64,000 nt of DNA from Actinomycetaceae bacterium (lineage in GTDB: Bacteria > Actinomycetota > Actinomycetes > Actinomycetales > Actinomycetaceae). The stretch covers positions 1-64,000 of the forward strand of contig JAUNHH010000001.1 of assembly GCA_030524055.1 (NCBI GenBank), written 5' to 3'. The position numbers and the translations under genes were made by a program. The notes under the pieces were generated by a model. The model had not been told where the DNA came from and ran no database searches. It saw only the letters and a program-made list of their open reading frames with translations. Shown here piece after piece: positions 18,036 to 29,286 of the stretch; positions within the stretch are counted from its first letter, which is position 1, and every line of letters starts with the position of its first letter.

Positions 18036-18775
18036 TCAGATTCCTGCGAGAACGGCCTTGCCGAGTTGACGGTTGAGAGTGGAAATCACGTCAAGCGGGA
18101 TTTCCTTCGGGCATACGGCAGCACATTCACCAATATTGGTGCAGGTGCCGAAGCCTTCTTCATCCATCTGGTTGAGCATATTGGTCACGCGGCGCAGATT
18201 CTCCGGCTTACCTTGAGGCAGGAGCTGCAGGTGGGTGACCTTTGCTGAGGTAAAGAGCATGGCCGACGCATTCGGGCAGGCTGCCACACAGGCGCCGCAC
18301 CCAATGCAGGCTGCTGCTTCAAAGGCGCGTTCCGCGTCATCTTTTGGAACAGGAGTCGCGTGCGCGTCAGGGGCTGCACCGGTATTGACCGAAATATAGC
18401 CACCAGCTTGGATAATGCGGTCCAAAGCTGAACGATTAACCACCAGGTCTTTAATGACCGGGAAGGCTTCCGCCCGCCACGGTTCAATAGTGATGGTGTC
18501 ACCGTCATTAAAGGTCCGCATATGCAGCTGGCAGGTGGTGGTCACCTCTGGGCCGTGAGCAATGCCGTCAATAACGATGCCGCACTGGCCGCAAATACCT
18601 TCACGGCAGTCAGAATCGAAGGCAATGGGTTCTTCACCGCGGGCAAAGAGTTCCTCATTGAGAACATCGAGCATCTCTAGGAATGAGCTTTCCTCTGAGA
18701 TTCCGCGGATCTGGTATTCATGCATGGCACCGGGGTCATTAGGTCCGCTCTGGCGCCAAATCTTCAGTGTCAGGT

Positions 18776-18779
<4 letters not shown>
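18036..18779 (-). CDS. sdhB: Succinate dehydrogenase iron-sulfur subunit
   Basis: A 247-residue subunit that passes electrons from FAD to quinone. The N-terminal 2Fe-2S domain has [17 protein letters not shown] and CQLHMRTF. The C-terminal domain has two further clusters, [15 protein letters not shown] and [18 protein letters not shown], with a lone Cys-containing segment between. Start is GTG at 18779, which overlaps the sdhA stop (GTGA) and implies translational coupling. The preserved residues point to a working enzyme. Confidence 0.97.
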
Positions 18780-20755
<1,976 letters not shown>

Positions 20756-20774
20756 TTTTCTTTATGACCCTTCC

Positions 20775-21476
20775 TCAGTGAATAAAGCCAAACGCGATGG
20801 CAAGTGGCGGCGCCATAAACATGACGAAAATGAGGACGCCAATCAGGCCCGAAACAATAACAAGTGGTTGGCGGGTGGCCGCGCGGACCCAGCCGAGGGA
20901 TTGGAATGCTGACCAGAATCCGTGGGCGACGTGCAGGCAGGCTGCCCCAACGAAAACAAGGTAGACAATCACCATCAGGGGGTTCTGGAAGGAGTGCACC
21001 ATACGCTCATAGGGCGTATTTTCGGGGGTGAATCCGGTCTGCACGGTGGCAGTGGTGAAGTGGAGGATATGGAAAATAATTAAGCCGAGGAGGAGGACGG
21101 CGGTGACACGCATTGTCCTGGCTGCGTAGGCATCAGCGGCATTTTTCTTCACAACGTAGCTGGAGCGGCGGGCCCTGCGGGAACGTTTCCAGGTTTCTGC
21201 GGCAGCCGCGACATGCACTACGAACATCAGCATCATGGCGCCGCGGAAGACCCAGATAAATGCCCCGTGGGGGAATATCGGGTAGAGCGCATCGTGATGC
21301 AGCCAGTGAGCGTAGGAGTCATACGCTTCTTTTCCGATGAATGCCTTGAGATTTCCGTAGGAATGGAACAGAAGGAAGAGGACGAAGAAAAGACCGGAGA
21401 TCGCCATCAGTTGCTTGACGAACACGGTGGTGGTCCATGCGCGCCTCTTCTTCGTCGCGACTTGTGTGGTGGCCAT
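20775..21476 (-). CDS. sdhC: Succinate dehydrogenase cytochrome b558 subunit
   Basis: A 233-residue integral membrane subunit of the single-polypeptide type, which binds two haems and replaces SdhC plus SdhD. TM1 contains KQLMAISGLFFVLFLLFHSYGNLKAF. Other histidines in or near membrane segments include HVAAAAETWKRSR, IIFHILHFTTA and CLHVAHGFWSAFQSLGW, fitting axial haem ligands. ATG at 21476 begins MATTQVATKKRRAWTTT; the open frame goes further upstream but reads as non-membrane, low-complexity sequence. It is first in sdhCAB, with a 246-bp upstream region likely to hold the promoter. Confidence 0.92.
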   Translation of the reverse strand: MATTQVATKKRRAWTTTVFVKQLMAISGLFFVLFLLFHSYGNLKAFIGKEAYDSYAHWLHHDALYPIFPHGAFIWVFRGAMMLMFVVHVAAAAETWKRSRRARRSSYVVKKNAADAYAARTMRVTAVLLLGLIIFHILHFTTATVQTGFTPENTPYERMVHSFQNPLMVIVYLVFVGAACLHVAHGFWSAFQSLGWVRAATRQPLVIVSGLIGVLIFVMFMAPPLAIAFGFIH

Positions 21477-21722
21477 GAACGTAGGGTACGGCTGCCGTAC
21501 CGTGTTTTTCCGGGACTCATGACCGCCCCGGGTCCTATCCCCTCCCGGTTCTGCCCTGATTTTCCGCGAAATCCCAAGGTTTTCTGACACTCGTGACAGC
21601 TGAGGATTACCTCTAAAAAGTCACCCGCTCGCCAGAAAATTTCCGCCCCAGGCGACGACTTTAAGAAAGGCCATGTTTCTCATTTCCTCATCGCCGCGTG
21701 GCGCCGCCACAAATTCACTGCA

Positions 21723-22193
21723 TTAGCGCAGGACAGAGGGCACTTCAGTCAGGAGTGCCCGCATGGTGACGGCGTCTTCAGTGGGATGGCGGAAATAGCC
21801 TCGTATCTGGCCGATCCGGGTGAATCCTTCACGTTCGTAGAGTCGTTGGGCGCTTTCATTGGAGGCGCGCACTTCGAGGAAGATCCGTTCGGCGCCAGCT
21901 TCGCGTGCAGCGGTAATGAGGTCGCGCAGTAATAGGGTGCCTAGGCCCCGCCCTCGCCAATCGGGAAGGACCCCAATGGTCATAATTTCTGCATCGGGTC
22001 CCAGCGCCACTCCCGCATAGGCAATGAGGTCACCGCCGCCTGCGCGCAACCCCACGTAGTGGCGGGCCCGTGAACGCAACTCTTCGCTGACCATACCCCG
22101 ACTCCAAGGGTCTTCCGGGAAGATGGCGGTCTCTAAGGCGGCCACAGCATCCAGGTCATCAATACTTAGGGGCTCCACGCCCATATGTGTCAT
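21723..22193 (-). CDS. rimI: Ribosomal-protein-alanine N-acetyltransferase RimI-like
   Basis: A 156-residue GNAT acetyltransferase. The acetyl-CoA loop is IGVLPDWRGRGLGTLLLRDL, and the C-terminal motif FLEVRASNESAQRLYEREGFTRIGQIRGYFR is typical of RimI, which acetylates the N-terminus of S18 or related targets. ATG at 22193, 7 bp after the tsaB stop, is preferred over an in-frame start inside tsaB. It belongs to the tsaE-tsaB-rimI run. Confidence 0.9.
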   Translation of the reverse strand: MTHMGVEPLSIDDLDAVAALETAIFPEDPWSRGMVSEELRSRARHYVGLRAGGGDLIAYAGVALGPDAEIMTIGVLPDWRGRGLGTLLLRDLITAAREAGAERIFLEVRASNESAQRLYEREGFTRIGQIRGYFRHPTEDAVTMRALLTEVPSVLR

Positions 22194-22200
22194 CTGCCGC

Positions 22201-22896
22201 TCACATTCGCTGTGGGGCTTGGCCGTGAATATCGGGGCGTCGCAGGTACAGCGGGTCAATACCGAGGGTGGCTTGGTCGTCTTTGGCCAGGCGCGCCGAA
22301 ACGATTCGCGACAAGGCGCTTAAGTCCAGGGCGTCCACGGTGGTGATTTTTTCGCCCGTCAAGATGGCCGCGGCATGGGCTGGCAGGGGTCCTTCGCTGA
22401 TCAGGAGGGCTCCGGCGGCGCTGGCCTGATTGGCCATCTCGCCGGGGGCGCCCACCTCAAGGTCGCCGATGAGACGCAGGTCGTCTGGGCCGTCGCCCTT
22501 AAAAGTGCCCCAGTAGAGTTCTTTGCGGCGAGCATCGGATATGGCGGTGACGGTGGCGTCAGCGTCGGCAAGGTCGAGGGCTTGGCGGGCCATAATGGCC
22601 AGCGAAGGCACCCCCCACAGGGGTAGGCCCGCGGCGCGCGCGAGGACGCGGGCGGTGACCAGGCCAGCGCGGAGTCCGGTAAAGGGGGCGGGGCCTGTGC
22701 CGACGCATATGGCGTCCACTTGTGCCCCCAATGAGGTGGGGTCCAGGCCGGCGTCAGCCAGGACCTGGCGGATCAGAGGAGACAGGGCTTCAACGTGGTG
22801 GCGGGCGCTATCGTGGCGGGCCTGGGCGAGGATATGCCCATCAGCAACGACGGCAACGGAAGTCGCTGAGGATGTGTCAATACAGAGGTGACGCAT
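22201..22896 (-). CDS. tsaB: tRNA threonylcarbamoyladenosine biosynthesis protein TsaB
   Basis: A 231-residue ASKHA paralogue of TsaD without the catalytic metal site. The N-terminus HLCIDTSSATSVAVVADG is the ATPase-like strand-turn, followed by HHVEALSPLIRQVLADAG and CVGTGPAPFTGLRAGLVTARVLAR, both hallmarks of TsaB. It scaffolds TsaD and TsaE in t6A synthesis. It is 21 bp after tsaE and just before rimI. Confidence 0.95.
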   Translation of the reverse strand: MRHLCIDTSSATSVAVVADGHILAQARHDSARHHVEALSPLIRQVLADAGLDPTSLGAQVDAICVGTGPAPFTGLRAGLVTARVLARAAGLPLWGVPSLAIMARQALDLADADATVTAISDARRKELYWGTFKGDGPDDLRLIGDLEVGAPGEMANQASAAGALLISEGPLPAHAAAILTGEKITTVDALDLSALSRIVSARLAKDDQATLGIDPLYLRRPDIHGQAPQRM

Positions 22897-22917
22897 GTGG
22901 TGATCCTTTCGCCGAAG

Positions 22918-23460
22918 TCACAGGGTGGGCATGAGGTGGGGCGCGATCTCGGTGAGGCGGCGCTCCCACTGGCTCCCGTGTGGGGTGAAGGTAATAGTGC
23001 GGGCGCCATCATCGAGGCCACTCAGGTCAATGGTGCCGCCAGCACTATGGGTTGCCGCATTGAGGGCACCTCCAGACTCGCGGTCAATCACAATGTCGAG
23101 ATAGTCGTGGTGGAGGGCGTCAATTGTGGAGGCTCCCCATTCGACGACGGTAATGGCCTCATCCAGGGTGGTATCGAGGTCAAGGGTTTCCAGGTCAGCC
23201 AGGGAGTCAATCCGGTAGGCATCGACATGGACGAGGTCGGGGCCTGCGCCTTTGGAGGGGTGGATGCGGGCGACAATATAGGTCGGTGAGGTGACGGTGC
23301 CCTCCACATTCAGTCCGCTGGCGAGGCCTTGAGTGAAGGTGGTTTTCCCGGCGCCTAGTCCCCCGGTGAGGACGAGGAGGTCTCCAGCGCCTAAGTGGGG
23401 GGCCAGGGCTGCGCCTAGGGCTTGGGTGGCGGTAGCGTCAGGGCAGGTGATGGTCAGCAT
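22918..23460 (-). CDS. tsaE: tRNA threonylcarbamoyladenosine biosynthesis ATPase TsaE
   Basis: A 180-residue P-loop ATPase needed to turn over the TsaBD complex. The Walker A loop is VLTGGLGAGKTTFTQGLASGL (about residues 30-50), and SPTYIVARIH and LVHVDAYRIDSLADLE match switch and Walker B-type blocks of the family. The start ATG overlaps the end of alr (ATGCTGA), so the genes are translationally coupled. Confidence 0.95.
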   Translation of the reverse strand: MLTITCPDATATQALGAALAPHLGAGDLLVLTGGLGAGKTTFTQGLASGLNVEGTVTSPTYIVARIHPSKGAGPDLVHVDAYRIDSLADLETLDLDTTLDEAITVVEWGASTIDALHHDYLDIVIDRESGGALNAATHSAGGTIDLSGLDDGARTITFTPHGSQWERRLTEIAPHLMPTL

Positions 23461-24728
23461 AGGTGGTCCTCATCCAGGGCGGGGCTATAGGTGCGGGTCA
23501 GGCGCGGGCCCAGACGGGTCACGATTTCGTAGTTAATGGTGGAGCAGGCGCGTGCCCAGTCATCAGCGGAGGGTTCGCCTCGGGCGGGGTCGCCAATAAG
23601 GACAACGCGGTCGCCAACGCGGGCAGGCGGGTGGGGGGTGCGCGCACTGGGCAGATCCGTTTCGCCGGCTGCTTCCCCCAGGTCGATCATGATTTGGTCC
23701 ATACAGACTCGGCCAATAATGCGGGTCGGGCGTGGCCCATCATCGGTATAGACGAGGGCGGGGCCGCCATTGGAGGCACTGCGGTCAATCCCGTCGGCGT
23801 AGCCCACAGGGACCAGGCCAACCCAGCGGCGGCTGGGGCTGCGCCAGGTGCCGCCATAGCTGACAGGAGTGTCCTGCTCAATAACTTTGACGCTGGTCAG
23901 GGGCGCTTCTACACGCAGGGCTGGGCGTAGTGGCGCCTCGGAGGGGTAAGTGGCGTCAGGTTCCAGCCCATAAAGGCCTATTCCGGCGCGGACCATGTCA
24001 TAGTGGGCTTCCGGGTGGAAAAGAATGGCGGATGTGGCGCCGAGGTGGCGGATCTGTGGGTGGACCCCGCCCTCGTCACAGATACGTAAAGCCTGCTCAA
24101 AGGCAGCGCAATGGTCCTGGGTGGAGGCAAGACCCGCCTCGCTGGGATCATCCCCGCGGGAAATATGGCTCCACACGCCAACGAGATCTACGAGGCCGCT
24201 CTCGATACTCATCCGAAGAGCAGACACAAGGGCGGGAAGATCGGCGAGGGTGGCGCCCGCCCGGGACATTCCCGTATCGACTTTCAGGTGCAGACGTGCC
24301 ACCTTTCCGCTATCGCGCGCTGCGGCTGTGATTTCTGCCAGGGTCGTGGTAGTCCCCACCGACAGGTCGAGGTCAGCTTCTAATGCGCAGGTCCAATCGG
24401 TGTCGGGACCTGAAATCCACGTCAGGATGGGGGCCGTGTCGCGGGCAATCCCCACCTGATCCAGGCCTGCGCGCAGCTCCAGTGCTTCGCTGAGTTGGGC
24501 CACCCCCAGCCAGTGGGCACCGGCCGCGAGCGCCGCGCGCGCCACTGGAATCAGACCATGCCCGTAGGCGTTGGCTTTGACGACGGCCATATGCTGGCAG
24601 GTCGGGGCAAGCTTCGCGAGGGTGCGGAAATTGTGGGCAATGGCGTCCAGGTCTACGGTCACCACACCCGGGTGGGTGGGCGCGGCAGGGCAGGCAGACG
24701 CGGGGGTGTGATCCGACGAAAGCGTCAT
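23454..24728 (-). CDS. alr: Alanine racemase
   Basis: A 424-residue PLP enzyme that makes D-alanine for peptidoglycan. The PLP lysine lies in MAVVKANAYGHGLIPVA (near residue 51). The TIM barrel contains LHLKVDTGMSRAGA, and the C-terminal domain has the catalytic Tyr in DTPVSYGGTWRS plus GRVCMDQIMIDLG. The N-terminus has an extra 20 residues rich in Ala/Pro. The gene contains two exact copies of the overrepresented 12-mer, read as GPALV (near 23752) and DEGGV (near 24065). Coupled to tsaE downstream. Confidence 0.96.
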   Translation of the reverse strand: MTLSSDHTPASACPAAPTHPGVVTVDLDAIAHNFRTLAKLAPTCQHMAVVKANAYGHGLIPVARAALAAGAHWLGVAQLSEALELRAGLDQVGIARDTAPILTWISGPDTDWTCALEADLDLSVGTTTTLAEITAAARDSGKVARLHLKVDTGMSRAGATLADLPALVSALRMSIESGLVDLVGVWSHISRGDDPSEAGLASTQDHCAAFEQALRICDEGGVHPQIRHLGATSAILFHPEAHYDMVRAGIGLYGLEPDATYPSEAPLRPALRVEAPLTSVKVIEQDTPVSYGGTWRSPSRRWVGLVPVGYADGIDRSASNGGPALVYTDDGPRPTRIIGRVCMDQIMIDLGEAAGETDLPSARTPHPPARVGDRVVLIGDPARGEPSADDWARACSTINYEIVTRLGPRLTRTYSPALDEDHLC

Positions 24729-24758
24729 AGACGTCAGTATCCCATTTGGTGTCCGCTT

Positions 24759-25646
24759 TTAGGTATCGAGGGAACGTGCGACTCCGGACAGGATGGCGCC
24801 GAGGACTACCAGGGTGACGCCAATTGCTGTCCACCACAGTTCTTTACGGGTGCGCTGTTCCCCAAAGAGAACAATGCCACCAATGGTGGAAATAATGACG
24901 CCCAGCTGTGACAGGGTAAAGCCGACGGCTACGCCGACGCGGACCATGGTGATTTGGAGGAGGAGGACTGCGCAGGCCCAGAGCATACCGGTCCCGATTT
25001 GGCGGATAGTGGCTTTCCCCCACCTCATGCCGCGTTCGGCGTGACTGCGGGGCCAGGTCAGTAGTAGGCCTGCACTGAGGTATCCGGCGGCTTGGGGCAG
25101 CAGAACATCTTTACTTTCTATGCCGAACCAGCGGACAAGGAGGAGGTAGCCGACAAGGGTGCAGGTGGAGGTGGCGATCAGGCGGGCACCGCGCGGCCAA
25201 TCGACGGCTGGGCGCTGGCTGCCGGGGACTTTTTCTGTGCGCGATACCGCCCAGACGCCGGCGACCAGGCAGATGACGGCGGCAATGCCGGCGCTCATAG
25301 CGCCCGTGGTATGCCATTCTCCAAAAAGGACTACTCCGCCCAGACTCATGAGCGCTAATTGGGTGCCGGTGGAAATGGGCATCGCTCGTGAGACGCCCAG
25401 GACCCCGAGGGATACGGTTTGGTCATACAGGCCCCAGCCGAGCATCAGCCCAGAAATATAGGCGACAACCAGTGTGGTGGGGGTCCAGTGGGGGCCGAGG
25501 AACGGCGTGGCGAGGGCAGAGAGAGTAAAGGCGCCGATAAAAAGGCCCATGATTTTCTGGCGGTCATTTCCTCCCAGTCCAATCAGGAGGAGAGTCATCA
25601 CCCCAAGAATCAGGGAGGGCACTAGTGCGAGAAGGATATCGGCCAC
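24759..25646 (-). CDS. GRP-family (GlcU-like) sugar transporter
   Basis: About 295 residues with ten TM helices in the drug/metabolite superfamily. Diagnostic GlcU-type stretches are FADILLALVPSLILGVMTLL-like TM1, VAYISGLMLGWGLYDQTVSLGVLGVSRAMPISTGTQLALMSLGGVVLFGEW, and the repeat-like LSQLGVIISTIGGIVLFGEQRTRKE. Known members take up glucose or ribose with protons; the substrate here is unproven. The start is uncertain: GTG at 25646 (VADILLALVPS) gives the family length, but no clear ribosome-binding site precedes it. The frame is open further upstream inside nnr. It separates nnr and alr, which are neighbours in many relatives. Confidence 0.82.
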   Translation of the reverse strand: MADILLALVPSLILGVMTLLLIGLGGNDRQKIMGLFIGAFTLSALATPFLGPHWTPTTLVVAYISGLMLGWGLYDQTVSLGVLGVSRAMPISTGTQLALMSLGGVVLFGEWHTTGAMSAGIAAVICLVAGVWAVSRTEKVPGSQRPAVDWPRGARLIATSTCTLVGYLLLVRWFGIESKDVLLPQAAGYLSAGLLLTWPRSHAERGMRWGKATIRQIGTGMLWACAVLLLQITMVRVGVAVGFTLSQLGVIISTIGGIVLFGEQRTRKELWWTAIGVTLVVLGAILSGVARSLDT

Positions 25647-25702
25647 GAAGGAAGAGTAGTCGGTGAGGGCCGGAAGAATGAAACCGCTCCCACTGGTGGG
25701 GT

Positions 25703-27259
25703 TTAGGTGAGGACCTGCCCAATGACGGAGGCAATAGTGGCGGCAATATCTTCCGGTTGGATGGGTCCGCCGGCATTTCCGTGGGTGTGGGCGGCGCGCC
25801 GGGCTGCTTCGGCGTGAATCCACGCTCCGCGTGCCGCAATAGTGACGAGGTCGGGGCGCACCCCTGCCCCGTCTTTTTCTGCGCGTACTTCAGCGGCGGC
25901 CGCCAATGTGGCGAGAACCCCTGCGAGGACGTCGCCACTGCCAGCTACCCCTGCCCAGCCGCTGCCGGTGGGAATAGTGACGAGTTTCCCATCGGCGCCA
26001 GCGATTACGGTGCGTGCCCCTTTGAGGACCACACACCCCCCTGTCAGGCGTGCCAGGCGCGTAGCCGCAGCAACAGGGGCCGCTTCGACGTCGGCTCGGG
26101 TGGTTTCCTTTTCGCGGTCTAATGCGGACAGCAGAGCTGCGGCCTCGCCCGCATGAGGCGTGAGGATCGCGCGGCGCAGCGGCCCGTGGGCGCGCAGCAG
26201 CGAGGACACTAACCCCAGGGCTTCGGCATCGACCACGATGGGTAGGTTTTTCCTCATGCATTGGGCGGCCAAGGCTTCGGCACGAGGGCGGGCATCCTCA
26301 TCCATTCCTGGCCCCACCACTCCCGCTTGGAAACGGCCGGGCACGGTGACAACGCCAGGGCGGCGAGCCAAAACCAGGGATTCTACGCGGGGGTCGGCAA
26401 GGAGACGCACCATTCCTGGGCCCGCCCCGAGAGCTCCTTCCACGGCGAGGACCCCGGCTCCCGGGTAGGACCTGGAGCCAACAGCTGCGCAGACCACGCC
26501 GCGCGTGTATTTATGGTCGGATGTTCCTGGGATCAAATGCCCTTCAGCAATATCCTGGGCGGTGAGCACCTCCACATAGGGCGGCAGATCCGGGCCCAGC
26601 CCTAAATCAACGACGTGAATCTCGCCGACGCTATAGCACGCTGGCGGTAAAACAAGTGGGGATTTCACGGCCCCCATAGTCACTACTGTGTCAGCGCGCA
26701 AAGTAGGGCCGTCAATGGCCCCGTCCTCGTGCCACATTCCTGACGGCAGGTCAACGGCAATAATGGTGGGCGCATAACTGTGGGCCAGCGTGGCGAGCTG
26801 GTCAATAATGCTGCGGGTCGGTTCGTGGAGGGGACCCATCAGGCCTGTCCCAATAATCCCGTCAATCCAGATCGGTGCGCGCAGGAGACGCAGGTCGCCG
26901 CGGTCCAGGGTAGGGCTAGACGTCCAGGTCCATGCTGACAGTGTGGACACCTCAACGCCCGCGTCTTTCGCGGCTGCTAAGGCACGTTCATGAGGGTGTT
27001 CTGTTGCTAGGCAGGCTTTAACGCTGTAGCCGAATTCTTTAAGGAAAGCCGCAGCGTAGAGGGCATCTCCCCCATTGTCTCCGCCGCCCGCTATTGCGAG
27101 GATCTCCTCGTCTTTATCGGCAATATCCATGGCGCGTGCGGCCACAGCGCGGGCCGCACGCAGCATAAGCCGGTCCGGCTCCCCCTGGTCCGCAGCTTGG
27201 CGCACAAGGATACGTTCAGCGTCGCGGACGCTTCTCGGGGAAGGGACGGCGATAGGCAT
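25703..27259 (-). CDS. nnr: Bifunctional NAD(P)H-hydrate epimerase/dehydratase
   Basis: A 518-residue fusion that repairs damaged NAD(P)H. The N-terminal YjeF_N epimerase (about 1-215) has GGGDNGGDALYAAAFL and the IIAVDLPSGMW block. The C-terminal ribokinase-like dehydratase (about 235-510) has GAGMVRLLAD-type GPGMVRLL, AILTPHAGEAAALL, GCVVLKGARTVIAG and the catalytic GSGWAGVAGSGDVLAGVLATL. Both halves look intact. It is one base from the end of glmS, so a glmS-nnr operon is likely. Confidence 0.95.
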   Translation of the reverse strand: MPIAVPSPRSVRDAERILVRQAADQGEPDRLMLRAARAVAARAMDIADKDEEILAIAGGGDNGGDALYAAAFLKEFGYSVKACLATEHPHERALAAAKDAGVEVSTLSAWTWTSSPTLDRGDLRLLRAPIWIDGIIGTGLMGPLHEPTRSIIDQLATLAHSYAPTIIAVDLPSGMWHEDGAIDGPTLRADTVVTMGAVKSPLVLPPACYSVGEIHVVDLGLGPDLPPYVEVLTAQDIAEGHLIPGTSDHKYTRGVVCAAVGSRSYPGAGVLAVEGALGAGPGMVRLLADPRVESLVLARRPGVVTVPGRFQAGVVGPGMDEDARPRAEALAAQCMRKNLPIVVDAEALGLVSSLLRAHGPLRRAILTPHAGEAAALLSALDREKETTRADVEAAPVAAATRLARLTGGCVVLKGARTVIAGADGKLVTIPTGSGWAGVAGSGDVLAGVLATLAAAAEVRAEKDGAGVRPDLVTIAARGAWIHAEAARRAAHTHGNAGGPIQPEDIAATIASVIGQVLT

Positions 27260-27260
27260 A

Positions 27261-29174
27261 TCACTCCACAGTTACTGATTTCGCGAGGTTACGGGGCTGA
27301 TCCACATCCAGGCCTTTGACTGCGGCAAGTTCGCAGGCAAAGATCTGCAGCGGCACGACAGTCAGCAGCGGCGCGTACAGAGTGGGTGTGGGAGGCACGC
27401 GGAAGACCACTTCAGCAAATTCATCGACGCTGGTATCGCCTTCTTCAGCGACCACAATGGTGCGGGCCCCGCGAGCGCGCACCTGTTTAATATTCGACAC
27501 GACTTTATTGTGTAGTTCAGGGCGGCGCGGCGTTGGCAGGATAGTAATGACGGGCTGGCCGTCATCAATGAGAGCAATAGGGCCGTGTTTGAGTTCCCCT
27601 GCGGCAAATCCTTCCGCGTGGATATAGCAGATTTCTTTGAGCTTTAATGCGCCTTCGAGGGCAACGGGGAATCCGACATGGCGGCCCAGGTAGATGACGG
27701 AGGAGGTGTCTTTCATTGTGCGCGCAGTTTGACGCACTGTTTCACCCTGATCCAGGACGTGTTGGATTTGTTCGGGCACGCGCGCGAGTTTTTCCATATA
27801 GTCCGCGATTTCGTCGGCGTATTTATTGCCGCGCACCTGTGCGAGGTACAGGCCGAGAATAAAGCAGGCGGTGACTTGGGCGGTAAAGGCTTTTGTCGAG
27901 GCCACCGCGATTTCTGGGCCGGCTTTGGTCAGCAGGACCGCGTCCGATTCGCGGGAAATAGTGGATCCGGGGGTGTTGACAATGGCAACAACTTTGGCGC
28001 CCTGTTCGCGGGCGTGGCGGATGGCCATAATCGTGTCCATTGTTTCCCCGGATTGGGAGATAGCCACAACCAGGGTTTTTTCATTAACAACGGGGTCGCG
28101 GTAGCGGAATTCGTGGGCGAGTTCGACTTCCACGGGGATACGGCACCAGTGTTCAATGGCGTAGCGGGCCACCTGGCCTGCGTAGGAGGCGGTGCCGCAG
28201 CCGATAATGATCATCTTGTCGATACTGCGCAGGACGTGTTCTTCAATACGGACTTCGTCAAGAGAGAGGTGGCCGAGGGCGTCGAGACGGTCAGCGAGAG
28301 TGTCAGCCACGCCTTGGGGTTGTTCGTGGATTTCTTTTTCCATAAAGGTGGGCCAGCCGTTTTTTGTGGCCCGGTCAGAAGAAAAGTCCACGGTGAACTC
28401 TTTAGGGGTGATGACCTCGCCCGTGTGGTCAAGGACGGTCACTCCCGTGGCGGTGACGGCCACAATCTGGTCTTGGCCGATTTCCACAGCGCGGTTGGTG
28501 TGTTCCAGGAAGGCCAAGACGTCAGAGCCGAGGAAGTTTTCTCCCTCCCCCAGGCCAATCACCAGGGGCGAGGAGCGGCGGGCAGCAACAATCACGCCAG
28601 GAACGTCAGCAGATTCCAGCAGGAGGGTAAAGGTGCCTTCCAATTGGGCTGCGACGTGACGCATGGCGCCAATCATGCGGGCAGCCCCAGCCTGGGCATC
28701 ATCTGCGGCTCCAGTAACAGTGCCTTCCCAAGCGGGAATATCGGCATTGTCATAGGCCCGTGCCAGGAGGTGGACAACAACTTCGGTATCCGTTTCCGAG
28801 GCGAAAGTCACGCCCTCGGCGCGGAGCTGAGCACGCAGGGCGTCGGCGTTTTCAATAATCCCGTTATGGACGAGGGCGAAGCGCTGATCCTCACTGACAT
28901 GCGGGTGAGCGTTTTCAACGCTGGGCTGGCCGTGGGTGGCCCACCGGGTGTGACCAATAGCGGAGAGGGCAGGCTCGGGGGCAAGGCTTGCGATTTCTTC
29001 GGTGAGACGAGCCAATTTGCCGACGGCTTTAATGGTGTGGAGACGTCCCGGATACCCCAAAGCGATTCCTGCTGAGTCGTATCCGCGATATTCCAAACGC
29101 GCTAAACCACCTGTCACAACCTCGCAGGAGCGGTGAGAGGCGCTAGCGCCAATATGTCCAACAATTCCACACAT
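27261..29174 (-). CDS. glmS: Glutamine-fructose-6-phosphate aminotransferase
   Basis: A 637-residue enzyme that makes glucosamine-6-phosphate, the first step to UDP-GlcNAc. Cys2 (MCGIVGHIGA) is the glutaminase nucleophile, and the N-terminal domain (1-250) also shows HTRWATHG and LVHNGIIENADAL. Two SIS domains follow (GCGTASYAGQVARYAIEHW and LGRHVGFPVALEGALKLKEICYIHAEGFAAGELKHGP). The end DQPRNLAKSVTVE is the conserved C-tail. ATG at 29174. glmM, the next step of the pathway, lies 1.2 kb upstream beyond coaA. Confidence 0.98.
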   Translation of the reverse strand: MCGIVGHIGASASHRSCEVVTGGLARLEYRGYDSAGIALGYPGRLHTIKAVGKLARLTEEIASLAPEPALSAIGHTRWATHGQPSVENAHPHVSEDQRFALVHNGIIENADALRAQLRAEGVTFASETDTEVVVHLLARAYDNADIPAWEGTVTGAADDAQAGAARMIGAMRHVAAQLEGTFTLLLESADVPGVIVAARRSSPLVIGLGEGENFLGSDVLAFLEHTNRAVEIGQDQIVAVTATGVTVLDHTGEVITPKEFTVDFSSDRATKNGWPTFMEKEIHEQPQGVADTLADRLDALGHLSLDEVRIEEHVLRSIDKMIIIGCGTASYAGQVARYAIEHWCRIPVEVELAHEFRYRDPVVNEKTLVVAISQSGETMDTIMAIRHAREQGAKVVAIVNTPGSTISRESDAVLLTKAGPEIAVASTKAFTAQVTACFILGLYLAQVRGNKYADEIADYMEKLARVPEQIQHVLDQGETVRQTARTMKDTSSVIYLGRHVGFPVALEGALKLKEICYIHAEGFAAGELKHGPIALIDDGQPVITILPTPRRPELHNKVVSNIKQVRARGARTIVVAEEGDTSVDEFAEVVFRVPPTPTLYAPLLTVVPLQIFACELAAVKGLDVDQPRNLAKSVTVE

Positions 29175-29286
29175 GGGCTCATTTGATCACAGGGACCCCG
29201 CTCAATCCACTTGTCCGACAGATTCTGGACGCTCCTTGGCCCTTCACATTGCGTCAGTTCGCCCCGGTGGACAACTCCTGCCCCCA

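Noticed and set aside
27678-29075. Long plus-strand open frame antisense to glmS
   Set aside because: It is a shadow of the GC-rich third positions of glmS; the glycine/valine/phenylalanine-rich product has no domain and glmS is complete.
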